In this document: positions 45,624-54,813 of the stretch, piece after piece
Layout of the letters: each line of letters opens with the position of its first letter
Numbering within the stretch: position 1 is the stretch's first letter
Source of the DNA: Actinospineispora spinosispora DSM 44797
GTDB taxonomy: Bacteria; Actinomycetota; Actinomycetes; Mycobacteriales; Pseudonocardiaceae
NCBI RefSeq assembly: GCF_000429025.1
Contig: NZ_AUBB01000029.1
Location: 99,225 to 163,224, forward strand
Reading direction: 5' to 3'
Length of the DNA: 64,000 bases
Program-made: the position numbers and the translations under genes
The notes under the pieces: model-generated
What the model was told of the DNA's origin: nothing
Databases searched by the model: none
Seen by the model: only the letters and a program-made list of their open reading frames with translations

Positions 45624-46130
45624 TCACCCCCGCGCGTGGAGCGGCTTGTCGATCCGTTCGCGGAGGATGTCACCGTGACCCGCGTGCCTGGCGAATTCCT
45701 CGATCATGGCGAGCAGGGTCCACCGCATGCTCACCGTTCCCTCGCGGGGATTGTCCAGGGTGTCGTCCAGGTCGAAGCGGGAGGCGATCTCACGTGATCG
45801 GCTGCTCGCTCGCTCGAACTCGGCGATCACCTCGGCCAGCGACTCGTCGTCGGCGACGGCGAAGGTGCCCTCGTCACGCTTCGAGTAGCCGTCGCATTCG
45901 GACTCGTCGAGGCCCGCCCAGAAGCGCTGGAACCAGATCCGTTCCGCGGCGGCGGCGTGTTTGACCAAGGAGATCGGCGTTGTCAGCGACGCGACGAACC
46001 GGCTGCGAGCCTCGGTTTCGGAGAGCCCACGCACGGTCGCGACGAGTGCCTCACGGTTGCGATCGAGCATGTTCTCGATGATCGCTCGCTCCGTGCCGGT
46101 GGTGATTCGCTCGGTGCTCATGGCTTTCAT
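45624..46130 (-). CDS. DinB/DUF664 family protein
   Basis: 168 residues. SLVKHAAAAERIWFQRFW and the C-terminal EEFARHAGHGDILRERID carry the His residues expected for the DinB-like four-helix metal site, as in mycothiol-dependent or DUF664 proteins. The role is probably thiol transfer or detoxification (family knowledge). ATG at 46130 is used; another in-frame ATG follows at 46121. It is convergent with the TetR gene. Confidence 0.82.
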   Translation of the reverse strand: MKAMSTERITTGTERAIIENMLDRNREALVATVRGLSETEARSRFVASLTTPISLVKHAAAAERIWFQRFWAGLDESECDGYSKRDEGTFAVADDESLAEVIAEFERASSRSREIASRFDLDDTLDNPREGTVSMRWTLLAMIEEFARHAGHGDILRERIDKPLHARG

Positions 46131-46364
46131 TCCGATCTCGTGCCGGTGTGAGGATCTTGGGCGATTGCCCTGGCGGTGCGGTCTAAAAAAGGGAGTGGGG
46201 GCCGGAGCGTTCGATGCGCTCGGCGCGGAAAGCGCACGCAGCGCCGTGGGGCCTTGGCCCCGAGGGGCGGCCCGGCGTCGACGAGCCGACACCTCACGAC
46301 AGTATGCCGGGAGGCGGCGGTCGAAGTCCTCGGCATACGAAGCCTGCGTCAGTGGCCAGCAACG

Positions 46365-46427
46365 CTGGCCGTGGCACGGGACGTGACCGGCGAGGGCATC
46401 GCGGACTCCGCACGACGCGATCGCTGA
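46365..46427 (+). pseudogene. Remnant of a TetR gene 3' end
   Basis: 63 bases match the last 63 bases of the TetR gene ending at 45608 at about nine in ten positions, including the stop (encoding LAVARDVTGEGIADSARR... against LAVARDMTGEGIADYARR...). No upstream TetR sequence is joined to it. It is a decayed duplicate or recombination scar, about 0.8 kb away and beyond the DinB gene. The rest of 46131-46580 holds nothing else I can support. Confidence 0.7.
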
Positions 46428-46580
46428 GGGCCAATCCGCCCGAGCGCAGCCGGAACACATTATAAGAACACTCTTTGCTGTCCAGCTATCCGGACTATCG
46501 CCCTTGAACTGGGCTCATTCGTGGAGCGACTTCCTATGAAGAGGTAAAGAGTATCCTTTGTTCACTCGTCCGTGACGGAG

Positions 46581-46596
46581 CTAGGTCGTTACCTAG
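46581..46596. promoter_or_regulatory. Palindrome CTAGGT-CGTT-ACCTAG
   Basis: A perfect 6-bp dyad with a 4-bp loop lies 26 bp upstream of the secreted hydrolase start, in the expected promoter/leader region. It is a candidate operator. Confidence 0.4.
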
Positions 46597-46621
46597 CAAA
46601 CAGCCGTTACTGGAGGAACTC

Positions 46622-47695
46622 ATGATGTGGGAGAAACGTCGTCGCTGGCAGGGGGCCCTGGCCATGGCGGCTTCGGCCCTGGCGGTAACCGGCTTCGCTG
46701 TGGTGGCACCCGGCACAGCTCAGGCACAGGAAAGCGGCCGCGACCAATCGTGCGTCGATACGCACACACCGGTCAGCATTCAAGAGGGCCTACCAGCGCT
46801 CTACTCGATCTACGGACGACTGTGCACGCCCCGAGGGGGCGATTCCGACATGGTCCAGGTTCTCATTCCGGGCGGGACGTACAACCACAACTACTGGGAT
46901 TTGCCGTATCAACCTGAGCGTTATTCCTATGTTCAGGCACTCGGCGCCAAGGGTTACACCACCTTCAACATCGATCGAATCGGCACCGGACAGAGTTCGC
47001 ACCCGCCGAGCCCGCTGGTCACCGTTCCGTCCAATGCGTACGTGGTGCACCAGCTCATCGACAAGCTGCGCCAAGGCAAGATCGGGGACCGTCACTACCG
47101 CAAGGTCGTCCTGGTCGGCCACTCCCTCGGCACGCTGACCGCGATGGTCGAGAGCTCCAGGTACCACGACGTCGACGGCCTGATCCTGACCGGCATCCAA
47201 CACAAGATCCACCCCGGGGCGGCACCCGACTTCAGTGCGCTCCTGTGGCCCGCGGTGCAGGATCCCCGCATGCGCGACCGCGACCCCGGCTACCTGACCA
47301 CCCGCCCGGGCGCCCGCGGCGGCATGCTGTTCTACCAGCCGACCAATGCGGACCCCGGTGCGATCGCCGCCGATGACAAGTACGCCAAGGACTCACTGAC
47401 CGATCTCGAGCTCGGGCTGTTCCCCAGCAGCCTGGTCGACGGCACGACCGAGCGCATCACCGCACCGGTGCTGCTCGTCTCGGGCGGCAAGGACCAGATC
47501 TTCTGCGGCCTCGGCGGCTCCGACTGCACCTCGGCGGACACCGTCCGCGCACAGGAAGCCCCGCACTACCCGCACGCCAAGCTGACCACCTTCGTACTTC
47601 CCGAAGCCGGCCACTGCATCAACACCCACCGCAACGCGCCGGACTGGTACGCCGCGGCCGACCGCTGGCTCGACGACACGTTCCCGCGCGACTGA
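46622..47695 (+). CDS. Secreted alpha/beta hydrolase (esterase/lipase-like)
   Basis: 357 residues. A signal peptide (basic start, then ALAMAASALAVTGFAVV, cleavage after AQA near residue 36) exports it. VGHSLGT gives the nucleophile Ser (residue 168), SGGKDQIF the Asp and EAGHCIN the His. Several Cys residues (SCVDT, LCTP, FCGLGGSDC, HCIN) probably form disulfides outside the cell. ATG at 46622 follows GGAGG by 5 bases; the next ATG is 3 bases on. The substrate, ester or lipid, is not determined. Confidence 0.88.
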   Translation: MMWEKRRRWQGALAMAASALAVTGFAVVAPGTAQAQESGRDQSCVDTHTPVSIQEGLPALYSIYGRLCTPRGGDSDMVQVLIPGGTYNHNYWDLPYQPERYSYVQALGAKGYTTFNIDRIGTGQSSHPPSPLVTVPSNAYVVHQLIDKLRQGKIGDRHYRKVVLVGHSLGTLTAMVESSRYHDVDGLILTGIQHKIHPGAAPDFSALLWPAVQDPRMRDRDPGYLTTRPGARGGMLFYQPTNADPGAIAADDKYAKDSLTDLELGLFPSSLVDGTTERITAPVLLVSGGKDQIFCGLGGSDCTSADTVRAQEAPHYPHAKLTTFVLPEAGHCINTHRNAPDWYAAADRWLDDTFPRD

Positions 47696-47711
47696 CCGAC
47701 CGGAAGGAACC

Positions 47712-47750
47712 ATGACGCGGGGCACCACCACAGGTGGCGCCCCGCGTCAT
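47712..47750. terminator. Strong hairpin terminator
   Basis: ATGACGCGGGGC (47712-47723) pairs perfectly with GCCCCGCGTCAT (47739-47750) over a 15-base loop that can itself pair CACC/GGTG. It lies between the convergent hydrolase and BldC-type genes and should stop both. Confidence 0.8.
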
Positions 47751-47809
47751 TCCCAGCCGCTACCGGACCTGCCCGGCTCGGCGGCGACGGGCATCGGACA
47801 GCACCGGTC

Positions 47810-48109
47810 TCACTCGTCTCCCGGCCAGCCGCGCGACCGGAGCATCTCCTCGGGCGAGGCCGAGGTGGCCCAGGACGCGGGACTCAGCTTGTAGCAGTCC
47901 CGGACGGCCGCCGAGGGGATGCGGAACGACCTGCCCACCTGGATCGTCCGCAGCTCGCCGGCGTGGATCATGCGGTAGATCGTCATCTTCGAGACCCGTA
48001 ACAACGACGCGACCTCCGCGACGGTGAGGAAGTCCGGGGACGTGGCGAGAAGCGCGGCAACCTCGCGGCTGTCCGCTCCGGCCAGCGGGTGTGCAGGTCG
48101 ACTGTTCAT
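47810..48109 (-). CDS. BldC/excisionase-type HTH DNA-binding protein
   Basis: 99 residues. FLTVAEVASLLRVSKMTIYRMIHAGELRTIQVGRSFRI (given in two parts: FLTVAEVASLLRVSKMTIYR, then IHAGELRTIQVGRSFRIP) is the MerR-like HTH of the excisionase/BldC group. ATG at 48109 has no clear ribosome binding site; upstream in-frame GTG (48121) or TTG (48130) are alternatives. The paralogue group includes a developmental regulator, but no specific role is shown here. Confidence 0.8.
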   Translation of the reverse strand: MNSRPAHPLAGADSREVAALLATSPDFLTVAEVASLLRVSKMTIYRMIHAGELRTIQVGRSFRIPSAAVRDCYKLSPASWATSASPEEMLRSRGWPGDE

Positions 48110-48222
48110 AGTGAGACTCACGATACCCAAGAGGTAGAACAGGTTCCAGAAAAACCGTCGCCGTGTGGCAAAGATTTCTATGGAGTTGTGGACACTTTCC
48201 GGTCGTGCACCCCGCGTCAGGA

Positions 48223-48735
48223 TCAGGGTGTGACGTACCCCAGCCCGTTGTCACCGTCCTGGTTCCAGCCGTTGCCCTTCATGGTCGCGACGCTGGGTGC
48301 GTGGTCGGGGAACGCACGCCACCTGTTGTTGTTGCTGAACCGCAGCAGCTTGGCCTGACCGCCCTGGTTCGAGGTGTCGACGTACCCGATGACACCGGTG
48401 TCGGAGAACTTGCCGCCCTCGTTGGAGGACAGCGACAGCATGTAGGACGACCCGCCCCCGTTGAACTTGAGCTGGTGCAGGGGCAATCTTCCCGGTCCCG
48501 GCCTCGAGTGCACCTGGCCGATCACGCCGGAGCCGTTGTTGCGGTCGAATCCGCCGGGTGCGGAGCCGCCCGTCGAGTAGTAGTACGCATCGCCCTGGCT
48601 CCGGTACTCGACCAGCTTCACCAGGTCACCGGCGGGCGCGGTCGGCACCGGCTGAGCCGCCTGGGCGGTGCCCAGCGTGCCGAAGAACGTGAACGCGAGA
48701 GCTACCGCCGTCGCGCTGATCAGGGAGCGTTTCAT
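48223..48735 (-). CDS. Secreted beta-trefoil-like protein (DUF5648-like)
   Basis: 170 residues. A signal peptide (MKRSLISATAVALAFTFFG, cleavage near AQA) is followed by three related units of about 40-45 residues. The shared pattern is an L-x-x-L/Y strand, a polar loop and GVIGxV (GVIGQVHS, GVIGYVDT, GLGYV). Aromatic residues in YYYST and SSYML resemble sugar-contact residues, so carbohydrate or cell-wall binding is possible. ATG at 48735 follows GGAAG. Confidence 0.75.
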   Translation of the reverse strand: MKRSLISATAVALAFTFFGTLGTAQAAQPVPTAPAGDLVKLVEYRSQGDAYYYSTGGSAPGGFDRNNGSGVIGQVHSRPGPGRLPLHQLKFNGGGSSYMLSLSSNEGGKFSDTGVIGYVDTSNQGGQAKLLRFSNNNRWRAFPDHAPSVATMKGNGWNQDGDNGLGYVTP

Positions 48736-48841
48736 GGATCTTCCTTTTCTGTTAATCACCAGATCGCGCGGCGCTGTGTCAGCAATTGCCGCGCGAGTTC
48801 ATACGCGCGAGAACCTGTTCTCTACTTACGCCTCGCGCAGC

Positions 48842-49576
48842 TCACGATCGTTGCGCCCGGAGGCTGTACCCCAGCCCGCGCAGCGTGTGCATGAGGGGCG
48901 GATGGAACCGGTCGATCTTGCGGCGCAGCTTGAACACGTAGAGCTCCACGATCTTCGGGTCACCCGAGTAGTCGTAGGGCCAGACGTGGTCGAGGATGTG
49001 CGTCTTGGTGAGCACCTTCCCGGTCCGCCGCAGCAGGAACCGCAACAGCTTGAACTCGGTCGGGGTGAGCTGGATCGACCGGCCGGAACGCCGCACGTCG
49101 TAGGTCTCCTCGTCCAGCTCGAGGTCCGCGAAGCGCAGCACGCCGTCATCGGCCGTCGACTCGAACGCGGCGCTGCGCAGCACGGACCGCGCGCCGGCGA
49201 GCAGGTCCTCCAGGCTGAACGACTTGGTGAGGTAGAGACCGCCGCCGACCGCCAGTCCGGAGAACGTGCCGTGCAGCTGGTCGCCACTGGTCAGGAAGAT
49301 CGCCGGGACGGGTTCAGGGCGCCCGTGCTGGAAGCGGGTGACCTGAAACCCGTCGTGGGCCACGAGGTGCGGGGCCCACTGCTCGGCCACCGACGACATC
49401 TCGACGGGGACGGCGGTACGGACCTGGTAGCCCTCGGACCGGAAGGCGCTCGACATCAGTTCGAGCATGGGCAGGTCGTCGCCCACCACCAGTAGTCGCA
49501 GCGCGAGCGCGCCCGAGGCCGTCTGCCCCTCGAGCGGGTGGGTCAGCGTCGGGTCGGTGTGTCCGAGCCGGCTCAT
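48842..49576 (-). CDS. OmpR/PhoB-type response regulator (orphan)
   Basis: 244 residues. The receiver keeps an acidic pocket (VVGDD), a candidate phospho-Asp in AHDGF, a Thr in FLTSGD and a Lys in YLTKSF, but the surroundings are divergent. The C-terminus is a winged helix: QLTPTEFKLLRFLLRR, then ILDHVWPYDYSGDPKIVELYV and LRGLGYSLR. No histidine kinase is nearby. Its ATG overlaps the stop of the TetR gene (ATGA), so both are co-translated. Confidence 0.82.
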   Translation of the reverse strand: MSRLGHTDPTLTHPLEGQTASGALALRLLVVGDDLPMLELMSSAFRSEGYQVRTAVPVEMSSVAEQWAPHLVAHDGFQVTRFQHGRPEPVPAIFLTSGDQLHGTFSGLAVGGGLYLTKSFSLEDLLAGARSVLRSAAFESTADDGVLRFADLELDEETYDVRRSGRSIQLTPTEFKLLRFLLRRTGKVLTKTHILDHVWPYDYSGDPKIVELYVFKLRRKIDRFHPPLMHTLRGLGYSLRAQRS

Positions 49577-50184
49577 CGCCGAGTCTCCTGACCGGTCCCC
49601 GAGGCGAACAGGCTCACCAGTGCGGCGGCCCAGGCATCGGGGTCCGCCCGGCCAGCACGAATCTCGCTCGTCGCGGCTTCGAGCGTGTGGTGCAGGCTCA
49701 TGGCGACGATCTTCGTGTCGAACTCGGCCATCTCGCCGAGCATCTGTGCTCTGCGCATCAGCTGCTGCAGCCGCAGGATCTCCGGTTCGTGGACGTCCAC
49801 CCCCAGCAGGGAATACCCGTCCGGCACCGGCATCTTGTGTCGAATCGCGCTGACCACCGCGCTCAGTTGCGGATACCGGGCGTGGAAATCGATGGTGGCC
49901 GTGATGTAGGCGTCCAGTGCGGCGGACGGGCCGGTTTCGACGCTCATCCTCTGCTCGACGAAATCGTCGGCGCGCTGGGACACCGCGGCGATGACCTCCT
50001 GCATCAATTCGTTTCGGTCATCGAAATGATGCGAGATCAGTCCAGTACTGCCCAACCCGGCGTGCTGCGCGATCCGGGCGAATGTCGCCGCGTCGTAGCC
50101 GACCTCGGCGATCACCGCGATCGCGCTTCGCACGATCTGCGCGCGCCGAACCTTCGGGCTCAGTCGCACACGAGTACTCGTCAT
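49573..50184 (-). CDS. TetR-family transcriptional regulator
   Basis: 203 residues. The HTH is in RAQIVRSAIAVIAEVGYDAAT, FARIAQHAGLGSTGLISHHF (given in parts), matching TetR regulators. The C-terminus (DAYITATIDFHARYPQ and later helices) is of the BetI-like type with unknown ligand. ATG at 50184 follows GGAG. It is translationally coupled to the response regulator. The gap 50185-50414 holds its promoter and short CTCCGG repeats but no gene I can support. Confidence 0.85.
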   Translation of the reverse strand: MTSTRVRLSPKVRRAQIVRSAIAVIAEVGYDAATFARIAQHAGLGSTGLISHHFDDRNELMQEVIAAVSQRADDFVEQRMSVETGPSAALDAYITATIDFHARYPQLSAVVSAIRHKMPVPDGYSLLGVDVHEPEILRLQQLMRRAQMLGEMAEFDTKIVAMSLHHTLEAATSEIRAGRADPDAWAAALVSLFASGTGQETRR

Positions 50185-50414
50185 TCCACGCTCCACGAAA
50201 TACACTCCGCCGGACACGCTGATCCGACCCGGGCATTGATTTGCGACCGGCCATCATCCGGCGCTGGATAGAGATCAAGTATATGCACGATTTCTCACCG
50301 GAGTGGAGTGAAAAGCTCCGGAATTTCTCCGGTTTTTCTCCGATTCACGCGATAATAGCCATGCCCGAAAATGATGAGAGGTATCATTCGGGCCGCTTCA
50401 GGTGAATAGAGGCC

Positions 50415-53400
50415 TCACCGGGCGAGATGCGCTCCGTAGCGCTCGTGCACGTGGCGCAGGTCGTGTTCGAGGATGGCGAGGCCGCTGCGGTCGGCCATGT
50501 CCAGTGCGTCGCGGCTGACGGTGGTGGCGCTCGTCAGGTCACCCGCGCCGAGGTGTGCCTCGACCAGAACGACCAGGGCGGTCGCCTCGACCAGCAGGTA
50601 GCCGCCGTCGCGGGCGGCGCGGCGGGCCCGTTGGGCCACCTCGACGCCCGAGGACGGGTCTCCTCGCCTCACCGCCAGCGACGCCTTGGCCGCCAGTGCC
50701 TTCGCCCGGTGCCAGCCCAGATCGTTGGCCTGGCCCTCGACGATCCGCATGACCGTGTCCAGGTTCTCCTCGGCTCGGGCGTACTCGCCCAGGCCTATCT
50801 GCGCGTTCGCCAGCACCGTGCGCCCGGTCGCCTCGAACAGCGGCGCATCCGACTTCAGGCTGTACGCCAGCGCCGCCTCGGCCTCCACCCGAGACCGCTC
50901 GAAGTCACCGCGCTGCCAGTACAGCTGGCTCAGCCGGGCGTTGATGAACGCCAGTCCGCTGGCCGAGCGCAGCTCGGTGAACATCTGCCGTGCCCGGCCG
51001 AACAGCTCTTCCGCCTCGGCCAACCGGTTGCCCGAGATCCGCAGCGAGCCCAGCAACATCAGGTCACCCGCCAGCGCCGCGCGCAGACCGTGCTTCTCGC
51101 TCAGCGCCATGGCCGCCCGGCAGCATTCCTCGGCCTCTTCCAGCCTGCCCAGGAAGTGCAGCAGCTCGTTGAGGTTCTTCCACGCCCGGTTCTCCCCCGC
51201 CGGCGAGCACAGTTCCGCGAACAGGGTCACCGCGCGGCGGGCCGGTTCCAACGCCTCCTCCGCACGGCTGGTCCAGGACAACGCGACACCCAGGTCGGCC
51301 AGCGCGGCGGCCTCGCATTCCGGCCAGCCACACTCCCGGGACAGCCGGATGGCGTCGCGCATGTGCACCAGCCCCGCCTCCGGCCAGCCGTTCTGAAAGA
51401 TCGAGGTGCCGATGCTCAGGTGCAGCAACGCCTGCACGTCCACCTCGCCGTGCTTGCGGGCGGCGTCGAGGAAGTCCTGCGCGATGCGCAGCCATTCCGC
51501 ACGCCGCCCGGTGCGGTGGTGATAGGTGCGCAGGTGTGCCACCAGTAGCCAGGCCGCCGGGTACGGACCCTGCTCCACCGCCCGTAAGGCGACGGCGGTC
51601 ATGTTGGCCAGCTCGGCGTCGGCGCCGCCCCGCTCCTCCAGCTCGGTGCGCCACGCCTCGGGCAGCGGATGGTCGGGGCGGCGCAGCTGGACGGTGCTCT
51701 GCCCGTAGCCGCGAGTGGCGACGGTGGCGGCACACAGGTGGTAGTCGACCAGCCGGTTCCATGCGGCGGGGCCGTCCGGGTCCTCGCGCACCCGGCTCGC
51801 GGCGAACAGCCGGATCAGGTCGTGGAACCGGTAGCGGCCGTCGGTGTGCTTCTCCACGATGCACGCCGACGCCAGCCCCTTGAGCAGACGCGTCGCCTCG
51901 GTTCCCGGGAGATCGCCGAGTGCGGCGGCCACGCCCTCGGTGAAGTCGGCTCCGGGGATCAGACCGAGGAGCTGGAACAGCCGCTGCTGCTCAGGCCCCA
52001 GGGCGCGGTGGGAAACACAGAACGCGGTGACCACCGGGCTGTCCTCGGCACCCTCCACCGTGAGGGCCGCCAGCCGGTCCTCGCCCGCGAGCTCGGCCGC
52101 GACCGTCGAGATGGCGGTGTCCGGATCGGCGGCGGTGTTGACCGCGATGTTCGCCCCGGCGATCCGCAGCGCCAGCGGGAGGCCGGCGCACAGCTCGACC
52201 AGCCGCGCCGCCGAGACGTGCTCGGCAGCGATCCGGTCCGGTCCGAGCATCCCGCTCAGCAGATCCTGCGACTCCCCCTCGGTCAGCGCGCCCAGGGGCA
52301 CCAGGTGCGCACCGGCGTGTGCCACGAGGCCGGCCAACCGGTTACGGCTGGTGACCACCAGTGACCCGGTGGGCGGCAGCAACGGCAGCACCTGCGCCTC
52401 GTCGCGTGCGTTGTCCAGCACCAGCAGCATCGTGCGGTCCGACAGCAGGCACCGGTACAGCGACTCGCAGTCCGCCACCGTGGCCGGCACCCGCCTCGGC
52501 GACACCCCGAGCGACTGCAGCAGGCTGCTCAACGCGGCGAGCGGGGACAGCGGCTCCTGGTCGAGCTCGTGGCCGCGCAGGTTCAGGTACAGCTGCCCGT
52601 CCGGGAAGTGCCCGCGCGCCGCGTGCGCCCAATGCAGCGCCAGCGCGGTCTTACCGACGCCGCCGATGCCGCTGACCACACACACCCCGCCGTCCGCCGT
52701 GGTCAGGCGTTCGTCCAGCATCGTGAGCGCGCCGGTGCGGCCGGCGAAGCCGCGGACGTCACGGGGCAGTTCGGTCGGCCGGACCCGCTGAACGTGCTGC
52801 GCGCGGTCCTGGGCGATCGGCGGTTCGTCGGCGTCGAGGATGCGCCGCTGCATCTCACGCAGCTGGGGGCCCGGTTCCATGCCGAGCTCCCCGACCAGTC
52901 GCCGTCGCGTCTCGGTGTAGACGGTGAGGGCTTCGATGCGACGTTCGCAGCGGTCCAGCGCGAGCATCAGCGCGGCCGCGAGCCGCTCGCGCAACGGATG
53001 CTCCGAGGCGATCTTGCCGAGCTCGTCCACGATCTGGCCGTGCCGCCCCGCCGCCAGCTCGGCCTCGAACAGCTCCTCGAACGCGGTCAGGCGTCGCTCC
53101 TCCAATGCCGGACGTTCGTGGGCGATCATCGGCTTGGTGGCCCCGCTCAGCGCCGGGCCGGTCCACAGCGCGAGCGCGGAACGCAGCCGGCCCGCCGCAT
53201 CGGGGTGTTTCCCGTCGCGCAGTTCGGTGCGTGCCTCGGTGACCGCGTCGGTGAACACCTGCAGGTCCAGCTCGCCGGGTGCCACGGTGATCAGGTAGCC
53301 GGCGCCGGCCCGGGTGATGACCCCCGCGCCCAGCCGCGAGCGCAGCTCGGAGACGTAGTTGTACAGCCGGTGTTTCGCACCGTCGCCCTGCTTCGCTCCC

Positions 53401-53594
53401 CATACCGAATCGAGCAGCTGCTCGTCGGCGACCACGAGGTTCGCGCGCAGCAACAATGCCGCCAGGACCGCCCGCGACTTCGGCGCGAGCGGTTGCGGCT
53501 CGCCGTCCGAGCCGTGCGCGGTGATCAGCCCGAGCACCCGGTACCTCGGCCGGTCCGGCGTGCCGGCAGTGTCGATCCCGGCAGTGTCGATCAT
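50415..53594 (-). CDS. SARP-family regulator with NB-ARC ATPase and TPR repeats (AfsR-like)
   Basis: 1,059 residues. The N-terminal OmpR-type winged helix (PKSRAVLAALLLRANLVV, then YVSELRSRLG) and the bacterial transcriptional activation domain are followed by NB-ARC with Walker A GIGGVGKT (about residue 309) and LLVLDNARD (Walker B). The C-terminal ~450 residues are helical TPR repeats (for example ALADLGVALSWTSRAEEALE). The architecture is that of AfsR-type activators of secondary metabolism or development. No biosynthetic cluster lies beside it. Start ATG at 53594; only a G-rich, weak ribosome binding site is seen. Confidence 0.9.
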   Translation of the reverse strand: MIDTAGIDTAGTPDRPRYRVLGLITAHGSDGEPQPLAPKSRAVLAALLLRANLVVADEQLLDSVWGAKQGDGAKHRLYNYVSELRSRLGAGVITRAGAGYLITVAPGELDLQVFTDAVTEARTELRDGKHPDAAGRLRSALALWTGPALSGATKPMIAHERPALEERRLTAFEELFEAELAAGRHGQIVDELGKIASEHPLRERLAAALMLALDRCERRIEALTVYTETRRRLVGELGMEPGPQLREMQRRILDADEPPIAQDRAQHVQRVRPTELPRDVRGFAGRTGALTMLDERLTTADGGVCVVSGIGGVGKTALALHWAHAARGHFPDGQLYLNLRGHELDQEPLSPLAALSSLLQSLGVSPRRVPATVADCESLYRCLLSDRTMLLVLDNARDEAQVLPLLPPTGSLVVTSRNRLAGLVAHAGAHLVPLGALTEGESQDLLSGMLGPDRIAAEHVSAARLVELCAGLPLALRIAGANIAVNTAADPDTAISTVAAELAGEDRLAALTVEGAEDSPVVTAFCVSHRALGPEQQRLFQLLGLIPGADFTEGVAAALGDLPGTEATRLLKGLASACIVEKHTDGRYRFHDLIRLFAASRVREDPDGPAAWNRLVDYHLCAATVATRGYGQSTVQLRRPDHPLPEAWRTELEERGGADAELANMTAVALRAVEQGPYPAAWLLVAHLRTYHHRTGRRAEWLRIAQDFLDAARKHGEVDVQALLHLSIGTSIFQNGWPEAGLVHMRDAIRLSRECGWPECEAAALADLGVALSWTSRAEEALEPARRAVTLFAELCSPAGENRAWKNLNELLHFLGRLEEAEECCRAAMALSEKHGLRAALAGDLMLLGSLRISGNRLAEAEELFGRARQMFTELRSASGLAFINARLSQLYWQRGDFERSRVEAEAALAYSLKSDAPLFEATGRTVLANAQIGLGEYARAEENLDTVMRIVEGQANDLGWHRAKALAAKASLAVRRGDPSSGVEVAQRARRAARDGGYLLVEATALVVLVEAHLGAGDLTSATTVSRDALDMADRSGLAILEHDLRHVHERYGAHLAR

Positions 53595-53786
53595 TGAACC
53601 CCCCGGTTCACCCAGCGCCCGGACACAGAAATCGCGAGCTTGTCTTACCGCGAACTACTGGCAACAGTCCAGGTGCCGTGGCGGCGGCCACTCCGGTGAG
53701 CACGCCTTCGCGGTGGTTTTCGCTTTGACGTGCGGAATCGTCGGATTATTCTGGGGCGCGGCCGGAGGTTTCGACGAGAGAAGTTG

Positions 53787-54146
53787 GTGTCGTTGTCGAG
53801 GAGCGAGCGACGATCCGGCGGTCGGACCCGGTCCTCGAGATCGGGTGGCGGTGGCGTTCCCCTGTCCGACCTGGCGGGAGCCGGAGCGGGCGGCGTGCTC
53901 TGTCTCCTGGTGGTCGTGTCGCTCGTCTTCGTCGTGATCAACATGACCACCGCGACCACTGCCCCTGAGGGGCCCGCGATGACCGAGCCGGCCACGCGGA
54001 CGGTCTCGACCCCGATGACCACTCAGGGACCGGCGACGCAGCCCAGCCGCGGCCCCGCACCGGTCACCGGGCCGGTGGAACAGCCGAGGTCCTTCACCCC
54101 GGACCAGATCATGCTCCGTGACCCCGTTCCTCTTCCGGCCAACTGA
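53787..54146 (+). CDS. Small single-pass membrane protein of unknown function
   Basis: 119 residues from GTG at 53787, preceded by GAGAGAAG. A basic Ser/Arg-rich start is followed by one membrane helix (GGVLCLLVVVSLVFVVI) and a Thr/Pro-rich exterior tail ending DPVPLPAN. It is divergent from the SARP gene. No family is recognised, and low-complexity GC-rich DNA makes a chance frame possible. Confidence 0.5.
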   Translation: MSLSRSERRSGGRTRSSRSGGGGVPLSDLAGAGAGGVLCLLVVVSLVFVVINMTTATTAPEGPAMTEPATRTVSTPMTTQGPATQPSRGPAPVTGPVEQPRSFTPDQIMLRDPVPLPAN

Positions 54147-54183
54147 CCCGGCCACGCCTCACCGTGGCATGACCGACGGGAGA

Positions 54184-54283
54184 CTCACGTCGCCGGCCAG
54201 GGCTCGACTTCGCAGAGCTTCACGTCGCGTCGCAGACACTGCAGCGTTTGCGACGCGACACGACGCTCTGCGAGGTGACGTGA
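54184..54283. repeat. Large palindromic intergenic element, copy 1
   Basis: Nested inverted arms are TCACGTC (54184) with GACGTGA (54277), CGCAGAGC (54211) with GCTCTGCG (54265), and GTCGCGTCGCA (54224) with TGCGACGCGAC (54249), around a 14-base centre. A second copy starts at 63955. It is a dispersed palindromic element of unknown origin. Confidence 0.75.
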
Positions 54284-54813
54284 ATGAGACTGGTGGGGCC
54301 GGTGATGTGCTGGTGCGAGAAGTATCCGGGCGCAGCCCGCGCGCCACACCACCGCCCGGCCACCCGCAACCACGACCAGCCGCCCCCGGTCCAGACCGTA
54401 CTAGACGCAACCACAGGCACAGCCGCCGTTCAACGACATGATCGAACTGCACCACGTGCGGCCGCCGCAATTTTGCGACGGAGCGTCGACACGTACACGT
54501 CCAAGGTCCTCGACGTATCCGGCCAGGCCGCGCCCATACGCGTGCCTCGATTTGTCGCCTCGTGCACACGGCACCTTCGGCCCGCGCGAGGAGCGCCCGT
54601 CCCCGGAACCCGCGACCACCGCCGGTGCGGTGCCGGGTCGCGACCTTTCGGCGTATGAGCTAGAGATTAGCTAAACCTTTCATAAAGGTTCGATCCAATC
54701 GTGGCTCGACTGAATCCTCCACTTCCAGTGAACTCAAATAAATAGGCGATCCGGGGGCTCTCCTGCATGCTCTAGTCCGACGATCCGCAGGTAGGCCACA
54801 CGGAAGGAATCGC
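54284..54813. other. Intergenic stretch without a supportable gene
   Basis: I see no gene here. The open frames give Arg/Pro-rich peptides with no motif. The last ~150 bases are AT-richer (TTTCATAAAGG-like words) and probably hold the promoter of the lipoprotein gene. Confidence 0.6.

Noticed and set aside
46176..46427. A small plus-strand gene ending in TetR-like residues
   Set aside because: Only the last ~20 residues match the TetR gene. The rest has no similarity, so it is a remnant and not a gene.
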